Both the position numbers and the translations under genes were made by a program. From Polyangium aurulentum (GTDB lineage Bacteria > Myxococcota_A > Polyangia > Polyangiales > Polyangiaceae), in assembly GCA_945875545.1 (NCBI GenBank), contig CAMCKZ010000012.1, forward strand, positions 1 to 52,877: DNA of 52,877 nt. The letters run 5' to 3'. The number at the start of each line of letters is the position of its first letter. Position 1 is the first letter of the stretch. Of this stretch, positions 9,550 to 17,928 are shown piece by piece. The notes beneath the pieces were generated by a model that was not told the origin of the DNA, did no database searches, and worked only from the letters and a program-made list of their open reading frames with translations.

Positions 9550-11387
9550 AAATTGGCTTGCTGCCCGTGACCGTGGCGGGGTGCCTTGCGGCGCTTATCG
9601 CCTGCGTTTCTGCCTGCGAAGGGCGCTCGTCGGTGGCCGCCGGCAAGGGTGCGCCCGGCACCGTCACGGCCGTCACTGGAGGCAAGAACGATGCAACCAT
9701 GGCCATCATCGATCTGTCTTCGGGGGTTCCCGAAGTCGACAGCCACGGAATGTTTTCTCTCGCCTCACGGCGGGGTGGCAGCTTTGCCGAAGCCATCTTG
9801 GCCATCGACTCCCTTCGCGACGACGCCGAGGTCAAGGGGGTCTTCGTGCGTTTCGGTTCCGCGCGCTTCGGTTTCGGCCGCGCCTACGAACTGGGGGCGG
9901 CTTTGCGGCGCGTGGCCGAGGGCGGAAAACTCGTGCATTGCCACGCAGAATCCTACAACAACGCGAGTCTCGCGGTGGCCGCAACCGGGTGCACGCGCAT
10001 CGTGTTGCCACCTCCGGGCGAGGTAGACGCGAACGGTATAGGCGTAGAGATAGCGTACTACCGTAAGCTTCTTGTAGATGAGCTACGTATTACGTTGGAT
10101 ATTCTTCAGGTTGGCAAGTTCAAGGGGGCCGAAGAGCCTTTCACGCGGGACGGCCCCAGCGACGAGGCCCGCACGTCGCTCCTAAGCACCCTCCACGACC
10201 TTCGCGCTGCGTGGCACGAGGGCATCGAAAAAAAGCGACCGCAGCTTTTGAAGGGGAAAATTCCAGCACTTGAAGATGGTCCCTACGCGGCGGGCGAGGC
10301 CCTTGAGCGCGGTATTATCGATGCCATCGCGTACGGCGACGATGCCCGCGACGAGGCACGCAAGACCATGGGTGCGGCCCACGACGACGTGCGTTTTGGG
10401 TCGCGGTCCCTCGATAAGTCCGATGAATTGTCGGATCTGTTTCGAGCCGTGGGCGTCACCGACAGCGCCAATGGGCCCATTGCTATCGTTCGCGCGGAGG
10501 GGGCGATAACCTCCGGTGGCAGCGAGGGCCCATTTGATTCTTCCTCGGGAATTCGCGAGCGGGAGCTGTCTCGGGTGCTGGCGCGGCTTGAGAAGAGCGA
10601 GAGCACGAAAGCGGTCGTTCTGCGCATCGATTCGCCCGGCGGGAGCGCCCTCGCGAGCGACCTTCTCTGGCATTCATTGATGAAGCTTCGCGCCAAGAAG
10701 CCGCTCGTCGTGAGCATCGGAGATATGGCCGCGAGCGGAGGCTATTACCTGGCCTCGGCGGGTTCAAAAATTGTTGCGGACCCCGGGAGCATCGTCGGGT
10801 CGATTGGCGTCGTGGGCGGCAAGATGACCTTCGGCGCCGCAGCGGAGCACTGGGGCGTTCACCACGAGGTTTTTGCTGCAAGTCCCCAGGCGGGAGCAGC
10901 GAGCCGCGCGGCGTTTGAGTCGATCTTGGAGCCCTGGGATGCCCCGACCCGAGCGCGGGTGTTCGGCACGATGAGTGCAATCTACACATTGTTTTTGGCC
11001 CGCATCGCGGAGGGACGAGGCCTCACCGTGCAGGCCGTTGCACCGTCGGCGGAGGGCCGTATTTTTAGCGGTCGCCAAGCCCTCGATCGGCATCTCATCG
11101 ACGCCCTCGGGGGCATCCACGAAGCGGTGCATTTGGCCCGCGAGCTGGCTCATTTGCCGGCCGACGCGGAGGTGTCGTTTCCGGATACCAAACACGGAAT
11201 TATGCAATTTCTTGAGGGAATTGAGGCGTCTTCGGGGCATCATTCCGGGGCCGCGTTGACGGCCGAATCTCTGCGATCCTGGTCCCCCATTCGCGCCGCA
11301 GCCATGGAGGCATTGGGCCCGTTTGCGCCCCTTGCCGCGGGTGAGCGCACGGTCGCCGCCATGCCGTTCCGTCTTGAGGTTCGGTGA
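9546..11387 (+). CDS. sppA: Signal peptide peptidase SppA (S49 family), lipoprotein form
   Basis: 613 residues, the double-domain 67K type. Family knowledge: SppA degrades cleaved signal peptides with a Ser/Lys dyad. The Lys is visible as Lys193 in GKFKGAEEPFT and the nucleophile as Ser397 in MAASGGYYLASAGSKIV. The preceding IDSPGGS motif is also typical. The N-terminus (LAALIACVSAC, Cys24) reads as a lipoprotein signal rather than the usual membrane anchor, so it is probably lipid-anchored facing the periplasm. The GTG start overlaps the upstream stop, and the stop overlaps the next start (GTGA). Codons at about 10035-10110 are unusually rich in ATA, GTA, CTA and CTT compared with the rest of the gene. 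Confidence 0.93.
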   Translation: MKIGLLPVTVAGCLAALIACVSACEGRSSVAAGKGAPGTVTAVTGGKNDATMAIIDLSSGVPEVDSHGMFSLASRRGGSFAEAILAIDSLRDDAEVKGVFVRFGSARFGFGRAYELGAALRRVAEGGKLVHCHAESYNNASLAVAATGCTRIVLPPPGEVDANGIGVEIAYYRKLLVDELRITLDILQVGKFKGAEEPFTRDGPSDEARTSLLSTLHDLRAAWHEGIEKKRPQLLKGKIPALEDGPYAAGEALERGIIDAIAYGDDARDEARKTMGAAHDDVRFGSRSLDKSDELSDLFRAVGVTDSANGPIAIVRAEGAITSGGSEGPFDSSSGIRERELSRVLARLEKSESTKAVVLRIDSPGGSALASDLLWHSLMKLRAKKPLVVSIGDMAASGGYYLASAGSKIVADPGSIVGSIGVVGGKMTFGAAAEHWGVHHEVFAASPQAGAASRAAFESILEPWDAPTRARVFGTMSAIYTLFLARIAEGRGLTVQAVAPSAEGRIFSGRQALDRHLIDALGGIHEAVHLARELAHLPADAEVSFPDTKHGIMQFLEGIEASSGHHSGAALTAESLRSWSPIRAAAMEALGPFAPLAAGERTVAAMPFRLEVR

Positions 11388-12037
11388 AGTCGAGGCCGCC
11401 GTTGGGAGACCGCGCCGGGCGTCGAAGCGCCGTTTCTCCACGCAGTCCTAAGACGGCCGTCATCGTGGCGACAGCGTCGCTGCTCACGGGCTGCCTCATG
11501 ACGGCAACCATTCCCGATTTGGGGACCATCACCGAGGCTCGGCCCTTCATTTTGCGCGACCAAGTGAACCCGTCGCCGGAGCGCATTCAGACGGAGTTTC
11601 CCAGTGTTTTCAAAGTGCCGGTCGCGGTCAATGGCCCGACGTCGTCGTTTCAGTGGCGCGTCTACGTCGATTACGATCGCAAAGCGGCCTCGGGCTCCAC
11701 GGGGGCACGATCGGAGATTTTGCAAACGAGCGGCCCGGAGCCCCTCAGCGCCGACAGCGTTCGCCGCATTGAGTTTCGCTTGGATGCTCCATCGTCGATA
11801 GGTGTAGGTTGCACGCTTGTGCAATTCTACGCGGCACGGGAATTCAACGACCGCGACAACCCGGTGACTTCACCCCAAGCGGGTCCTCCAGACTCGGTCA
11901 GTTGGCTTGTGGCCACGGGGCCTGATGGGTGCGCCGGAATCCCTTCCGATGCGGGAATTCCCTCAGATGCGGCTCCAAACTCCGACGCGCTCGTACCCCC
12001 CGCGCGTGATGGCGCCGGTCTCCCCGATGGCTCTTGA
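11384..12037 (+). CDS. Putative exported lipoprotein, unknown function
   Basis: 217 residues from a GTG overlapping the sppA stop. A basic N-terminus is followed by a hydrophobic stretch and the lipobox SLLTGC (Cys37), so it is probably a lipoprotein. The middle is beta-rich (FQWRVYVDYDRKA, RRIEFRLDAPSS). The tail has two copies of the five-residue unit GIPSD from a 15-base repeat and is rich in Asp, Ala and Pro. I recognise no domain. Its place after sppA and before another exported protein suggests an envelope role. Confidence 0.72.
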   Translation: MKSRPPLGDRAGRRSAVSPRSPKTAVIVATASLLTGCLMTATIPDLGTITEARPFILRDQVNPSPERIQTEFPSVFKVPVAVNGPTSSFQWRVYVDYDRKAASGSTGARSEILQTSGPEPLSADSVRRIEFRLDAPSSIGVGCTLVQFYAAREFNDRDNPVTSPQAGPPDSVSWLVATGPDGCAGIPSDAGIPSDAAPNSDALVPPARDGAGLPDGS

Positions 12038-13742
12038 TCGCCGCCTTGTCCTTGCGGTTTTTATGTGCGCATTTTTCGGCAACGCTTGCTCGCCGTCGCC
12101 GCCGGGGTCGGGGCCAAGCGCCGCTCTCGGGTGGGATTGCCCCACGCTGGCTTGCGACACTCTGGAGGCGTCGGCCCAGTGCACCTCGGGCGTCTGCACG
12201 AATGCCGGCGAAGGAGCGAACCGCCTCGTCGTCGTGCGGCTGCCGACCAATTCCAACAAGGCCCCTGGTGCGGTTCTTCTGGCAAATCCCTCGGTAAGCG
12301 CGTCGTGCCCCGACTGCATTTCGCTGCCGGAATTTTACGCCACGGAGCACGCCCTCGTGGTCGCGCGAGATGTGGCCAAGAGCTTTGGTTGGCCCGTGAC
12401 GGGAGACGTTTCCGTCCCCTGCGACGTGACCCTGGAACCGCTGGTGCTTGGAAAGTACACGTTGTCGTCGCTCCTTCCGTCTCCGATTTCGCCGGTCTAC
12501 GCCGAGGGAGTACACGCGGCGAGCGCGTCGTTGACTTGGCAGAATCCCTCGGGGGCCGCGGCCGCCGAGACCGCGCGAGCTCTCTTATTTCTTGGAAAAT
12601 ACCAAAGAAAGTTTATACCTAGGTTTCCGTACGATGAGGTATTACCGCCCTTCGCCGACACCGCAGAGGTCCCCGGGGTTCACGCTCTAGGCATTTCATC
12701 GGTAACGCTCGAGACCCTCGAGGTGCCTCTCATCGACCTGCCGGCGAAGCCCACCGCGGGGCCCTGGCGACTGTACCTCGCCGACGCCCAGGGCACGCGG
12801 CGCTCGTCGGTGGCGCGCGGCACGAAGTTCGCCGGCCCCGTGGTATTTCGGGTCCGTCGTGACGCGGCATATCCTGCAAATTCCCTGGATCTTATCGTCA
12901 TTCCGGGCAACGAGTCGGTGACCTCGCCTCGGCTCGTTGTGCCCACTCCAGCGGCACTTCGCCGCGTCGCCTATCCTGTGCTGCCGCGCACATCGCTGCT
13001 GACCATTCGCGTGTCGCTGCCGAGCGGTGCGCCTGCGTCTGGGGCTTCGGTTTCGGTCCTAAGCTCGTCACTTCGGCAAAGCCTACTCGATCCAGACAGT
13101 GTATTCGCAGAGTATGCGTACGGGCAGGGTGAGGTAAGAGCCGATGCGGATGGTGTAGCGTCCGTCCGCGTGCCCTATGGAGTGCTCGCCGTGGTAGCCC
13201 GCGCGAAGTCAAATGCGCAGCTTAGCGTCGCAAAAACCCTCGATTTCGCGGTCACCGTTCCGACGCTGGCCATCGCCCTGACGACCTCCGCCCGGCGGGT
13301 CGTGGGCGGCACGTGCGCGTTCGTGGGCGGGCTCTCCCTCGGGGCCGGGGCGCAAGTCGAGGCGCGGGCGCTCGGCGCGGACGTGGGCCCGCCGTCGTTC
13401 CGTCGCATTTCTTCCACGACCGCCGAAGACGGGTCATTCGAGCTTCAGCTTCCGGATGGCGCGTTTTCGTTTTGGTTTCACCCGCCCCAAGGTTCGCCGC
13501 TCTACGAATTGAGCCTCGGCGAAGACAAGAGTTCGGCACTTCTTCTTGCCTCGCTGGACTGCCGCCTGCGGGCACCGGTGCGGCGATCCCTGACAATTCT
13601 CGACGCAAATCCTCAGCGCGGTGCGCCGATCGGGGCGGCCCTCGTGGAGACATTTGGCCTACGGGGCGAGAGCTCGCCCGTGTGGCTCGGCGAGTCGGTC
13701 TCGCATTCTGACGGCAGGGCCGTCGTGTACGAAGCCCCGTAA
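12027..13742 (+). CDS. Putative exported protein, unknown function
   Basis: 571 residues from the ATG at 12027, overlapping the previous gene by 11 bases. The frame stays open further upstream, but the N-terminal signal (LVLAVFMCAFFGNAC) fits a start here. Cys21 could be lipidated, though the lipobox is weak. The protein is mostly beta-strand. Segments such as LLTIRVSLPSGAPASGASVSV and the later TTAEDGSFELQLPDG recall carboxypeptidase-regulatory-like (transthyretin-like) modules. Several Cys pairs near the N-terminus (CPTLACDTL, CPDC) may form disulfides. A patch at 12580-12650 uses AGA, AGG, ATA, TTA and GTA codons that are rare elsewhere here. It is the last gene of the sppA run. Confidence 0.72.
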   Translation: MALDRRLVLAVFMCAFFGNACSPSPPGSGPSAALGWDCPTLACDTLEASAQCTSGVCTNAGEGANRLVVVRLPTNSNKAPGAVLLANPSVSASCPDCISLPEFYATEHALVVARDVAKSFGWPVTGDVSVPCDVTLEPLVLGKYTLSSLLPSPISPVYAEGVHAASASLTWQNPSGAAAAETARALLFLGKYQRKFIPRFPYDEVLPPFADTAEVPGVHALGISSVTLETLEVPLIDLPAKPTAGPWRLYLADAQGTRRSSVARGTKFAGPVVFRVRRDAAYPANSLDLIVIPGNESVTSPRLVVPTPAALRRVAYPVLPRTSLLTIRVSLPSGAPASGASVSVLSSSLRQSLLDPDSVFAEYAYGQGEVRADADGVASVRVPYGVLAVVARAKSNAQLSVAKTLDFAVTVPTLAIALTTSARRVVGGTCAFVGGLSLGAGAQVEARALGADVGPPSFRRISSTTAEDGSFELQLPDGAFSFWFHPPQGSPLYELSLGEDKSSALLLASLDCRLRAPVRRSLTILDANPQRGAPIGAALVETFGLRGESSPVWLGESVSHSDGRAVVYEAP

Positions 13743-13794
13743 GTTCAACGGTTGATGCTCGCTTGCCCGAGCAAATATGTTAAGGTTGCTAGCC

Positions 13795-13801
13795 AAGGAG
13801 G
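13795..13801 (+). promoter_or_regulatory. Strong ribosome binding site deciding a GTG start
   Basis: AAGGAGG lies five bases before GTG at 13807. The frame also has an earlier start at 13777, but the Shine-Dalgarno sequence would then lie inside the gene, so GTG 13807 is preferred. Confidence 0.7.
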
Positions 13802-13806
13802 TGCTC

Positions 13807-14385
13807 GTGCGCGTCAATCGCATCGAACGGTTAGCAAATTTTTCATTGGGCCACGAAGTGGGGCTCGGCCGTCATCGCTCGGTAATGGCGCTGGCCGGCG
13901 TGGCGTACGCGTCGCAGCCGTCCGTCGATTGCACAACTCCTACTGGGTTTGATCCTTCCGCAGTTTCCTTGTTTGAAGCGATCGTCGAGGCAGCTTTTCT
14001 TGTGGCCACCGCCGATGGCATCTTCGACAACGACGAAAGAGAAGTGTTTTCGAGGGTTTTGGCAGCGGCTGCCGAGAATGCAGTCCCGCGTAGCGACATC
14101 AACGGCCTCATCGAAGAGCTCGGCGAAGTGCTCGCGACCGAGGGCCTTGAAGGCCGCATTGCGCACATTGCCGCAAAGGTTCACCGGCCCGAACAGAAAA
14201 CCGCGCTCTTGCGCGTGGCGCTCCTCATTGCGCTCGCCAACGACGTGGTCTCCGAGACCGAAGAATCCGTCATCCGGCGCCTTTGCACCGCGATGGATGT
14301 GCCCCTCGCGGAGGCGCGGCAAATTCGTTTGGAGCTGACCGAGCTCATGTACAAAGAGGCTCCGCCCGTTTCCGTCGGCGGTTAA
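13807..14385 (+). CDS. TerB-like helical protein
   Basis: 192 residues from GTG 13807. The core from about residue 50 is all-helical with an acidic turn in ATADGIFDNDEREVF, the hallmark of TerB/DUF533-type proteins (typically DGxxxxxE). A second, weaker version is ALANDVVSETEESVI. In the TerB family these acidic residues can bind divalent metal, and members are linked to tellurite or other stress; the role here is unknown. There are no membrane segments. The gene appears monocistronic: 64 bases from the gene before it and convergent with the TPR gene after it. Confidence 0.75.
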   Translation: MRVNRIERLANFSLGHEVGLGRHRSVMALAGVAYASQPSVDCTTPTGFDPSAVSLFEAIVEAAFLVATADGIFDNDEREVFSRVLAAAAENAVPRSDINGLIEELGEVLATEGLEGRIAHIAAKVHRPEQKTALLRVALLIALANDVVSETEESVIRRLCTAMDVPLAEARQIRLELTELMYKEAPPVSVGG

Positions 14386-14498
14386 CGCGCCTAGCGAAGC
14401 GTGTGAAGCGTGTGAAGCGTGTATTGTGCACGCAATCAACCGTGGGCATGCGTGACGGCGCAAGCCCCGTCGTGACGGCCATCGTGGTTCGACAGGGC
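14386..14498. repeat. Convergent intergenic gap with 9-base triplicate and palindrome
   Basis: Between two convergent genes are three 9-base units AAGCGTGTG (14397-14423, last base changed). They run directly into a TGYANNNTRCA palindrome at 14420-14430. No convincing Rho-independent hairpin with a T-run is visible. Confidence 0.7.
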
Positions 14499-17009
14499 CT
14501 ACGGCAGGTAGTCTGCCGCCATGCGGAAGAGGCTTGCTTCGTCGGGTTTTCCCTCGCTTTCAACGCGATCGGCGAGATCCACGAGCACGACCCGCGTTCG
14601 CTCGCGAAGCATAGGTCGCCGGCTTTCGCTCGCGTCTTCGAGGCGCGCGAGGAGCAGCGCAAGGAGCTCATGACCTCGGCCCAAAGTCGTCAGGGCTTCG
14701 GTCAGTTCGTCGGCCACGGCGTCGTCCGTCGGATCGAGTTGCAAACGCTGAATCAGTTCGGCGGCCCGTTGTTCGAGGCCCGCGTCGTTGCCCGTCGACG
14801 GGTCTTCGAACGACATATCAAGGGCCTGACCAATGCCCTCCAGCGGGTCGCTCGCGCTCACGTCCGCGTGGGAATCTGCAGGCAGTTCGATAGATTCGGA
14901 CGCCTCGGTTGGAAGGAGCGTTGCGGGCTCCACAGCCTCCACAGCCTCGGTGCGTGGGGCAGGGGCACCTTCCGGAGCCGCGATCGATGGTTCTTCGCCC
15001 GCGAACGGAGACGCGGATGGGAATGCCAGCTCCGCAGAAATATGCCTGTAGAATACACGTAGAGCGGCGTCTGTTGGACGAAGTTCCATGCCGACGGAGG
15101 CGTGGGCCTGGGCCGCGAGTATGTCGTGATGCTGATGGCGTTCGAAGCGCGCCGCTTCGAGAAGGCCGCTCGCGACGAAATCGCCCCGAACGCGGGAGTC
15201 CGCCGGGACGCGAAGGCGCGCCAGTTCGCGAAATTGAGCGTACGCCACGCCGGCCCCCAGAATGTCGCCGAGGGCCGCCCGCCACCGACCCTCGTGCAGA
15301 CGGGCCTCCAATGCCTCGTTTGCTGCCCCGGGAATGCGCCTTACACGCGCGATTGCGCCCGGGAGGTTGTCGAGGCCGTCTGCGAGCGCCTTGGCCAAGG
15401 CGAGGGCGATAGAGGCCGTTGGGAGCGACGCCTCTTCAGCCTTCTCCAAAGCGCGATGCAGGAGCGCCACGCCCCGCGCGATGCGGCGCTCTTGGATCAT
15501 GGCAGTGCCGAGGCCCGCCAATGCAATCGGATCGTCCGGGACGCGGGCGAGGGCGCGTTCAAAAAGCGCGATGGCCTCGCCGCCAAAACCGCGCGCGCTG
15601 GCGGATTGCGCCGCAAGAAGCCAAACCTCGTATTTCTCCGCGGCCCCGCAGAGCATGGCGTCGAGGTGTTCCGTCGAAGCTCGGGCCTCTCCCGGCCGCC
15701 CCGCCGCGTAGGCAACGCGCACGCGCGCGCCGTGAAGGCATGGGTCGGTGGGGTCGCGAACGATGGCGCGATCGAGCCAATCGAGGCCGTCGAAGGGCTG
15801 ATCGCAGAGCGTTGCGGCCCTGGCAAAACATGCCGCCCCCACCCAAGCTACGTCGTCGCGTTCCGCGGAAAGCGTGTAGGTTGCAAGTGCAGCGGGTACG
15901 TCGCCGGTTTCTTCGTGAAGCGAACCTGCGAGCCCGCCGTCGAGGGAGCGTGCCGTTCGAGGCGAGCGCGCGAGGCTTGAGAGGGCGGCCTCGGCGCGGT
16001 TTCCGGCGTGCCTGTCGAGGTCTGCGACGAGATGCAACAGCGAGGCCTCATGCGGGGCTATTTCCAGGGCATCGAGGACCATCGCCCGGGCGCGCGGCAG
16101 ATCGTTGGCCACCAATGCGTCGTCGATCAGCGCCTGCGAGAGGTGCAGTTCCCGGGCGCGCAGGACGTGCTCATGAAGCTCGGGACCGGCGTCTTTCGAC
16201 GCAACGATGGAGCCTGCGCGATGGGCCGTGGCGTACCACGCGAACTGCATTGACTCGATGGCCGGCATGCGAACGCCCACATCGGGAAGGATGTATTCTG
16301 CAACCTTCGCCGGAATGGATTCAAGGGCAAAGCGTCCGCCTTCGCGGTCCGCCAGGCCGTGCGTCGCGGCGTCGACCGCGCGGAGGGCGAGAACGCGGGC
16401 GGGCGCGGCCAAATCGACACCGCGTGCCCGAAGAATGTGAAGCCGAACGCCTCGTTCGCACGGGTCGATCACGAGGTCAAAAGCGAGGACCGGGCGCGGA
16501 CCCACTGCGAGCGCAGACTGCCCCGTTCGCACCGCGATGCGGGCGCCCCAAGGTTCGACGGCGAGCCATATTTGCGGCAAGGAGGTGGACAGAATTCCGC
16601 GAAAAGCCCGTGCCAAATGCGGCACCAATCGCTCGCTGTCGAGGTCGAGTTCGAGGCGCGACAAGAGCCCGCGCCGGTGCCGAAATCGCGCGACCCCGCC
16701 GGAGACATCGACGGGAAACGGAAGGCCCGGAAGGTGAATGGAAAGATCCACAAGCCTCACCGGGCCGAGGGGCACGTCGTTGTCGAGCTCGATGGCGACC
16801 CCGCCGCGGCCAATCGCGAGGCGCAGCGAGGCCAAGGTGACGCTCGAATGAACCCCGGGCACCTCGGGCGAATCGTGCGCGATGGCCCCAGTCGCCGCGC
16901 CTGCCGCGCCTGCCGCAGCGGGGCTCGAACCGGTGGGGCGCAACGGTTTCGTCGAGCGTGGGGATCGCTGTCGAGGAGAGGTCATGACGAGGGTGCGCGA
17001 AGAGTCCAC
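14499..17009 (-). CDS. Long TPR-repeat protein
   Basis: 836 residues from a GTG at 17007-17009; an ATG eight codons later (16985) is equally possible, as neither has a clear ribosome binding site. The first 60 residues are Ala/Pro/Ser-rich, with a 9-base repeat near 16897-16920. A beta-rich segment of about 70-250 (LAIGRGGVAIELDNDVPL, VDLSIHLPGLPFPVDVSG) is followed by TPR helices from about 270 to 650. Clear examples are AIALFERALARVPDDPIAL and WLDRAIVRDPTDPCLHGAR. An acidic linker follows, then another helical block. There is no signal peptide or membrane span. The beta domain plus TPR suggests a scaffold; function is not recognised. Confidence 0.8.
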   Translation of the reverse strand: MDSSRTLVMTSPRQRSPRSTKPLRPTGSSPAAAGAAGAATGAIAHDSPEVPGVHSSVTLASLRLAIGRGGVAIELDNDVPLGPVRLVDLSIHLPGLPFPVDVSGGVARFRHRRGLLSRLELDLDSERLVPHLARAFRGILSTSLPQIWLAVEPWGARIAVRTGQSALAVGPRPVLAFDLVIDPCERGVRLHILRARGVDLAAPARVLALRAVDAATHGLADREGGRFALESIPAKVAEYILPDVGVRMPAIESMQFAWYATAHRAGSIVASKDAGPELHEHVLRARELHLSQALIDDALVANDLPRARAMVLDALEIAPHEASLLHLVADLDRHAGNRAEAALSSLARSPRTARSLDGGLAGSLHEETGDVPAALATYTLSAERDDVAWVGAACFARAATLCDQPFDGLDWLDRAIVRDPTDPCLHGARVRVAYAAGRPGEARASTEHLDAMLCGAAEKYEVWLLAAQSASARGFGGEAIALFERALARVPDDPIALAGLGTAMIQERRIARGVALLHRALEKAEEASLPTASIALALAKALADGLDNLPGAIARVRRIPGAANEALEARLHEGRWRAALGDILGAGVAYAQFRELARLRVPADSRVRGDFVASGLLEAARFERHQHHDILAAQAHASVGMELRPTDAALRVFYRHISAELAFPSASPFAGEEPSIAAPEGAPAPRTEAVEAVEPATLLPTEASESIELPADSHADVSASDPLEGIGQALDMSFEDPSTGNDAGLEQRAAELIQRLQLDPTDDAVADELTEALTTLGRGHELLALLLARLEDASESRRPMLRERTRVVLVDLADRVESEGKPDEASLFRMAADYLP

Positions 17010-17075
17010 GGGATCATACCACGCGGGGCCGGAGACTGCGCGTCGTGCGCGTTTTCGGCGGCGAAATGCGCTGCA

Positions 17076-17906
17076 TTACCCACGCGATGCGGGCGCGATT
17101 GCTTTCGCCCACTCGGGCACGGGTTTTGCGTTGCCGAGCGGCCTGTTGATGATGGCCGCGGGTGCCGTCGCGGTTAGCCGCTGGGTTTCTTCACGGCCCA
17201 CGCGCTTCTCGAGCGCGTCGAGGGCCTTCGCGATGGTCTCAAGGTCTTCAGGCTTGTGCGAATCGGAGCAGGCCGCTTCGTAGGCTTCGTCGTGCAGCAG
17301 TTTCTCGGCGGCTTTTTGCGACGCGAGCCCGTATTTTCCGACGAGAGACGCGACGTCAAGCAGGAGCGCCGCGCCGGCGTCGAGGAAAGGATCGAGGCAA
17401 GAGTCGTCCTTCCACACAGGTTCGTAGCGCTCAGGATGCGCCAAGACGACGAGGAATCCTGCGCGGCGCAGATCGAACAGCCTGTTGGCGAACTGCAGCG
17501 GAAATCCCCGGGGATTCACCTCCACCAGGATCGAACCGCCGCCGCGGTACGGCACGCCGCCGCCCGCCATAATGCGCCCGTAGACGACGTCGTCGAACCA
17601 GTGCTCGCTGGCCAGCGACACCAACGGGATTTCCGCGGCGGCAGCGGCCACGAGCGGAGCCATTGCGGCGTACCCGTCGCGGATCGATGTGCAATCGTTC
17701 TCAAACATTCCGGGCCGCATGTGCGGTGTGGCGACGACCTCGGTGTAGCCCAGCGCTTTGAGGCCCCGGAGCATCGTGATGCCTTGCTCTGGGGAGCGCG
17801 CACCGTCGTCGATGTCGGCGATCCAATGGCAGTGCAAGTCAATGCGCCCGCCGCGGGATGGCGAGGTCGTGGAGGGCGTCGGCGTTGAAGTAGACGAAGT
17901 ATGCAT
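17076..17906 (-). CDS. PHP-domain protein-tyrosine phosphatase, CpsB/YwqE type
   Basis: 276 residues from the ATG at 17904-17906; a longer frame runs back into the dehydrogenase gene and is not real. Metal-binding PHP motifs are visible: RIDLHCHWIADIDDGA (His25, His27), VATPHMRPG, SEHWFDD, LAHPERY and CSDSHKPED. In the CpsB/YwqE family this trinuclear metal centre removes phosphate from tyrosine kinases that control polysaccharide export. No tyrosine kinase or capsule gene is in this window, so the substrate is unknown. The gene starts 22 bases after the aldehyde dehydrogenase stop, probably in one transcript. Confidence 0.87.
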   Translation of the reverse strand: MHTSSTSTPTPSTTSPSRGGRIDLHCHWIADIDDGARSPEQGITMLRGLKALGYTEVVATPHMRPGMFENDCTSIRDGYAAMAPLVAAAAAEIPLVSLASEHWFDDVVYGRIMAGGGVPYRGGGSILVEVNPRGFPLQFANRLFDLRRAGFLVVLAHPERYEPVWKDDSCLDPFLDAGAALLLDVASLVGKYGLASQKAAEKLLHDEAYEAACSDSHKPEDLETIAKALDALEKRVGREETQRLTATAPAAIINRPLGNAKPVPEWAKAIAPASRG

Positions 17907-17928
17907 ATGCAGTAGTTGTGAACGATAC

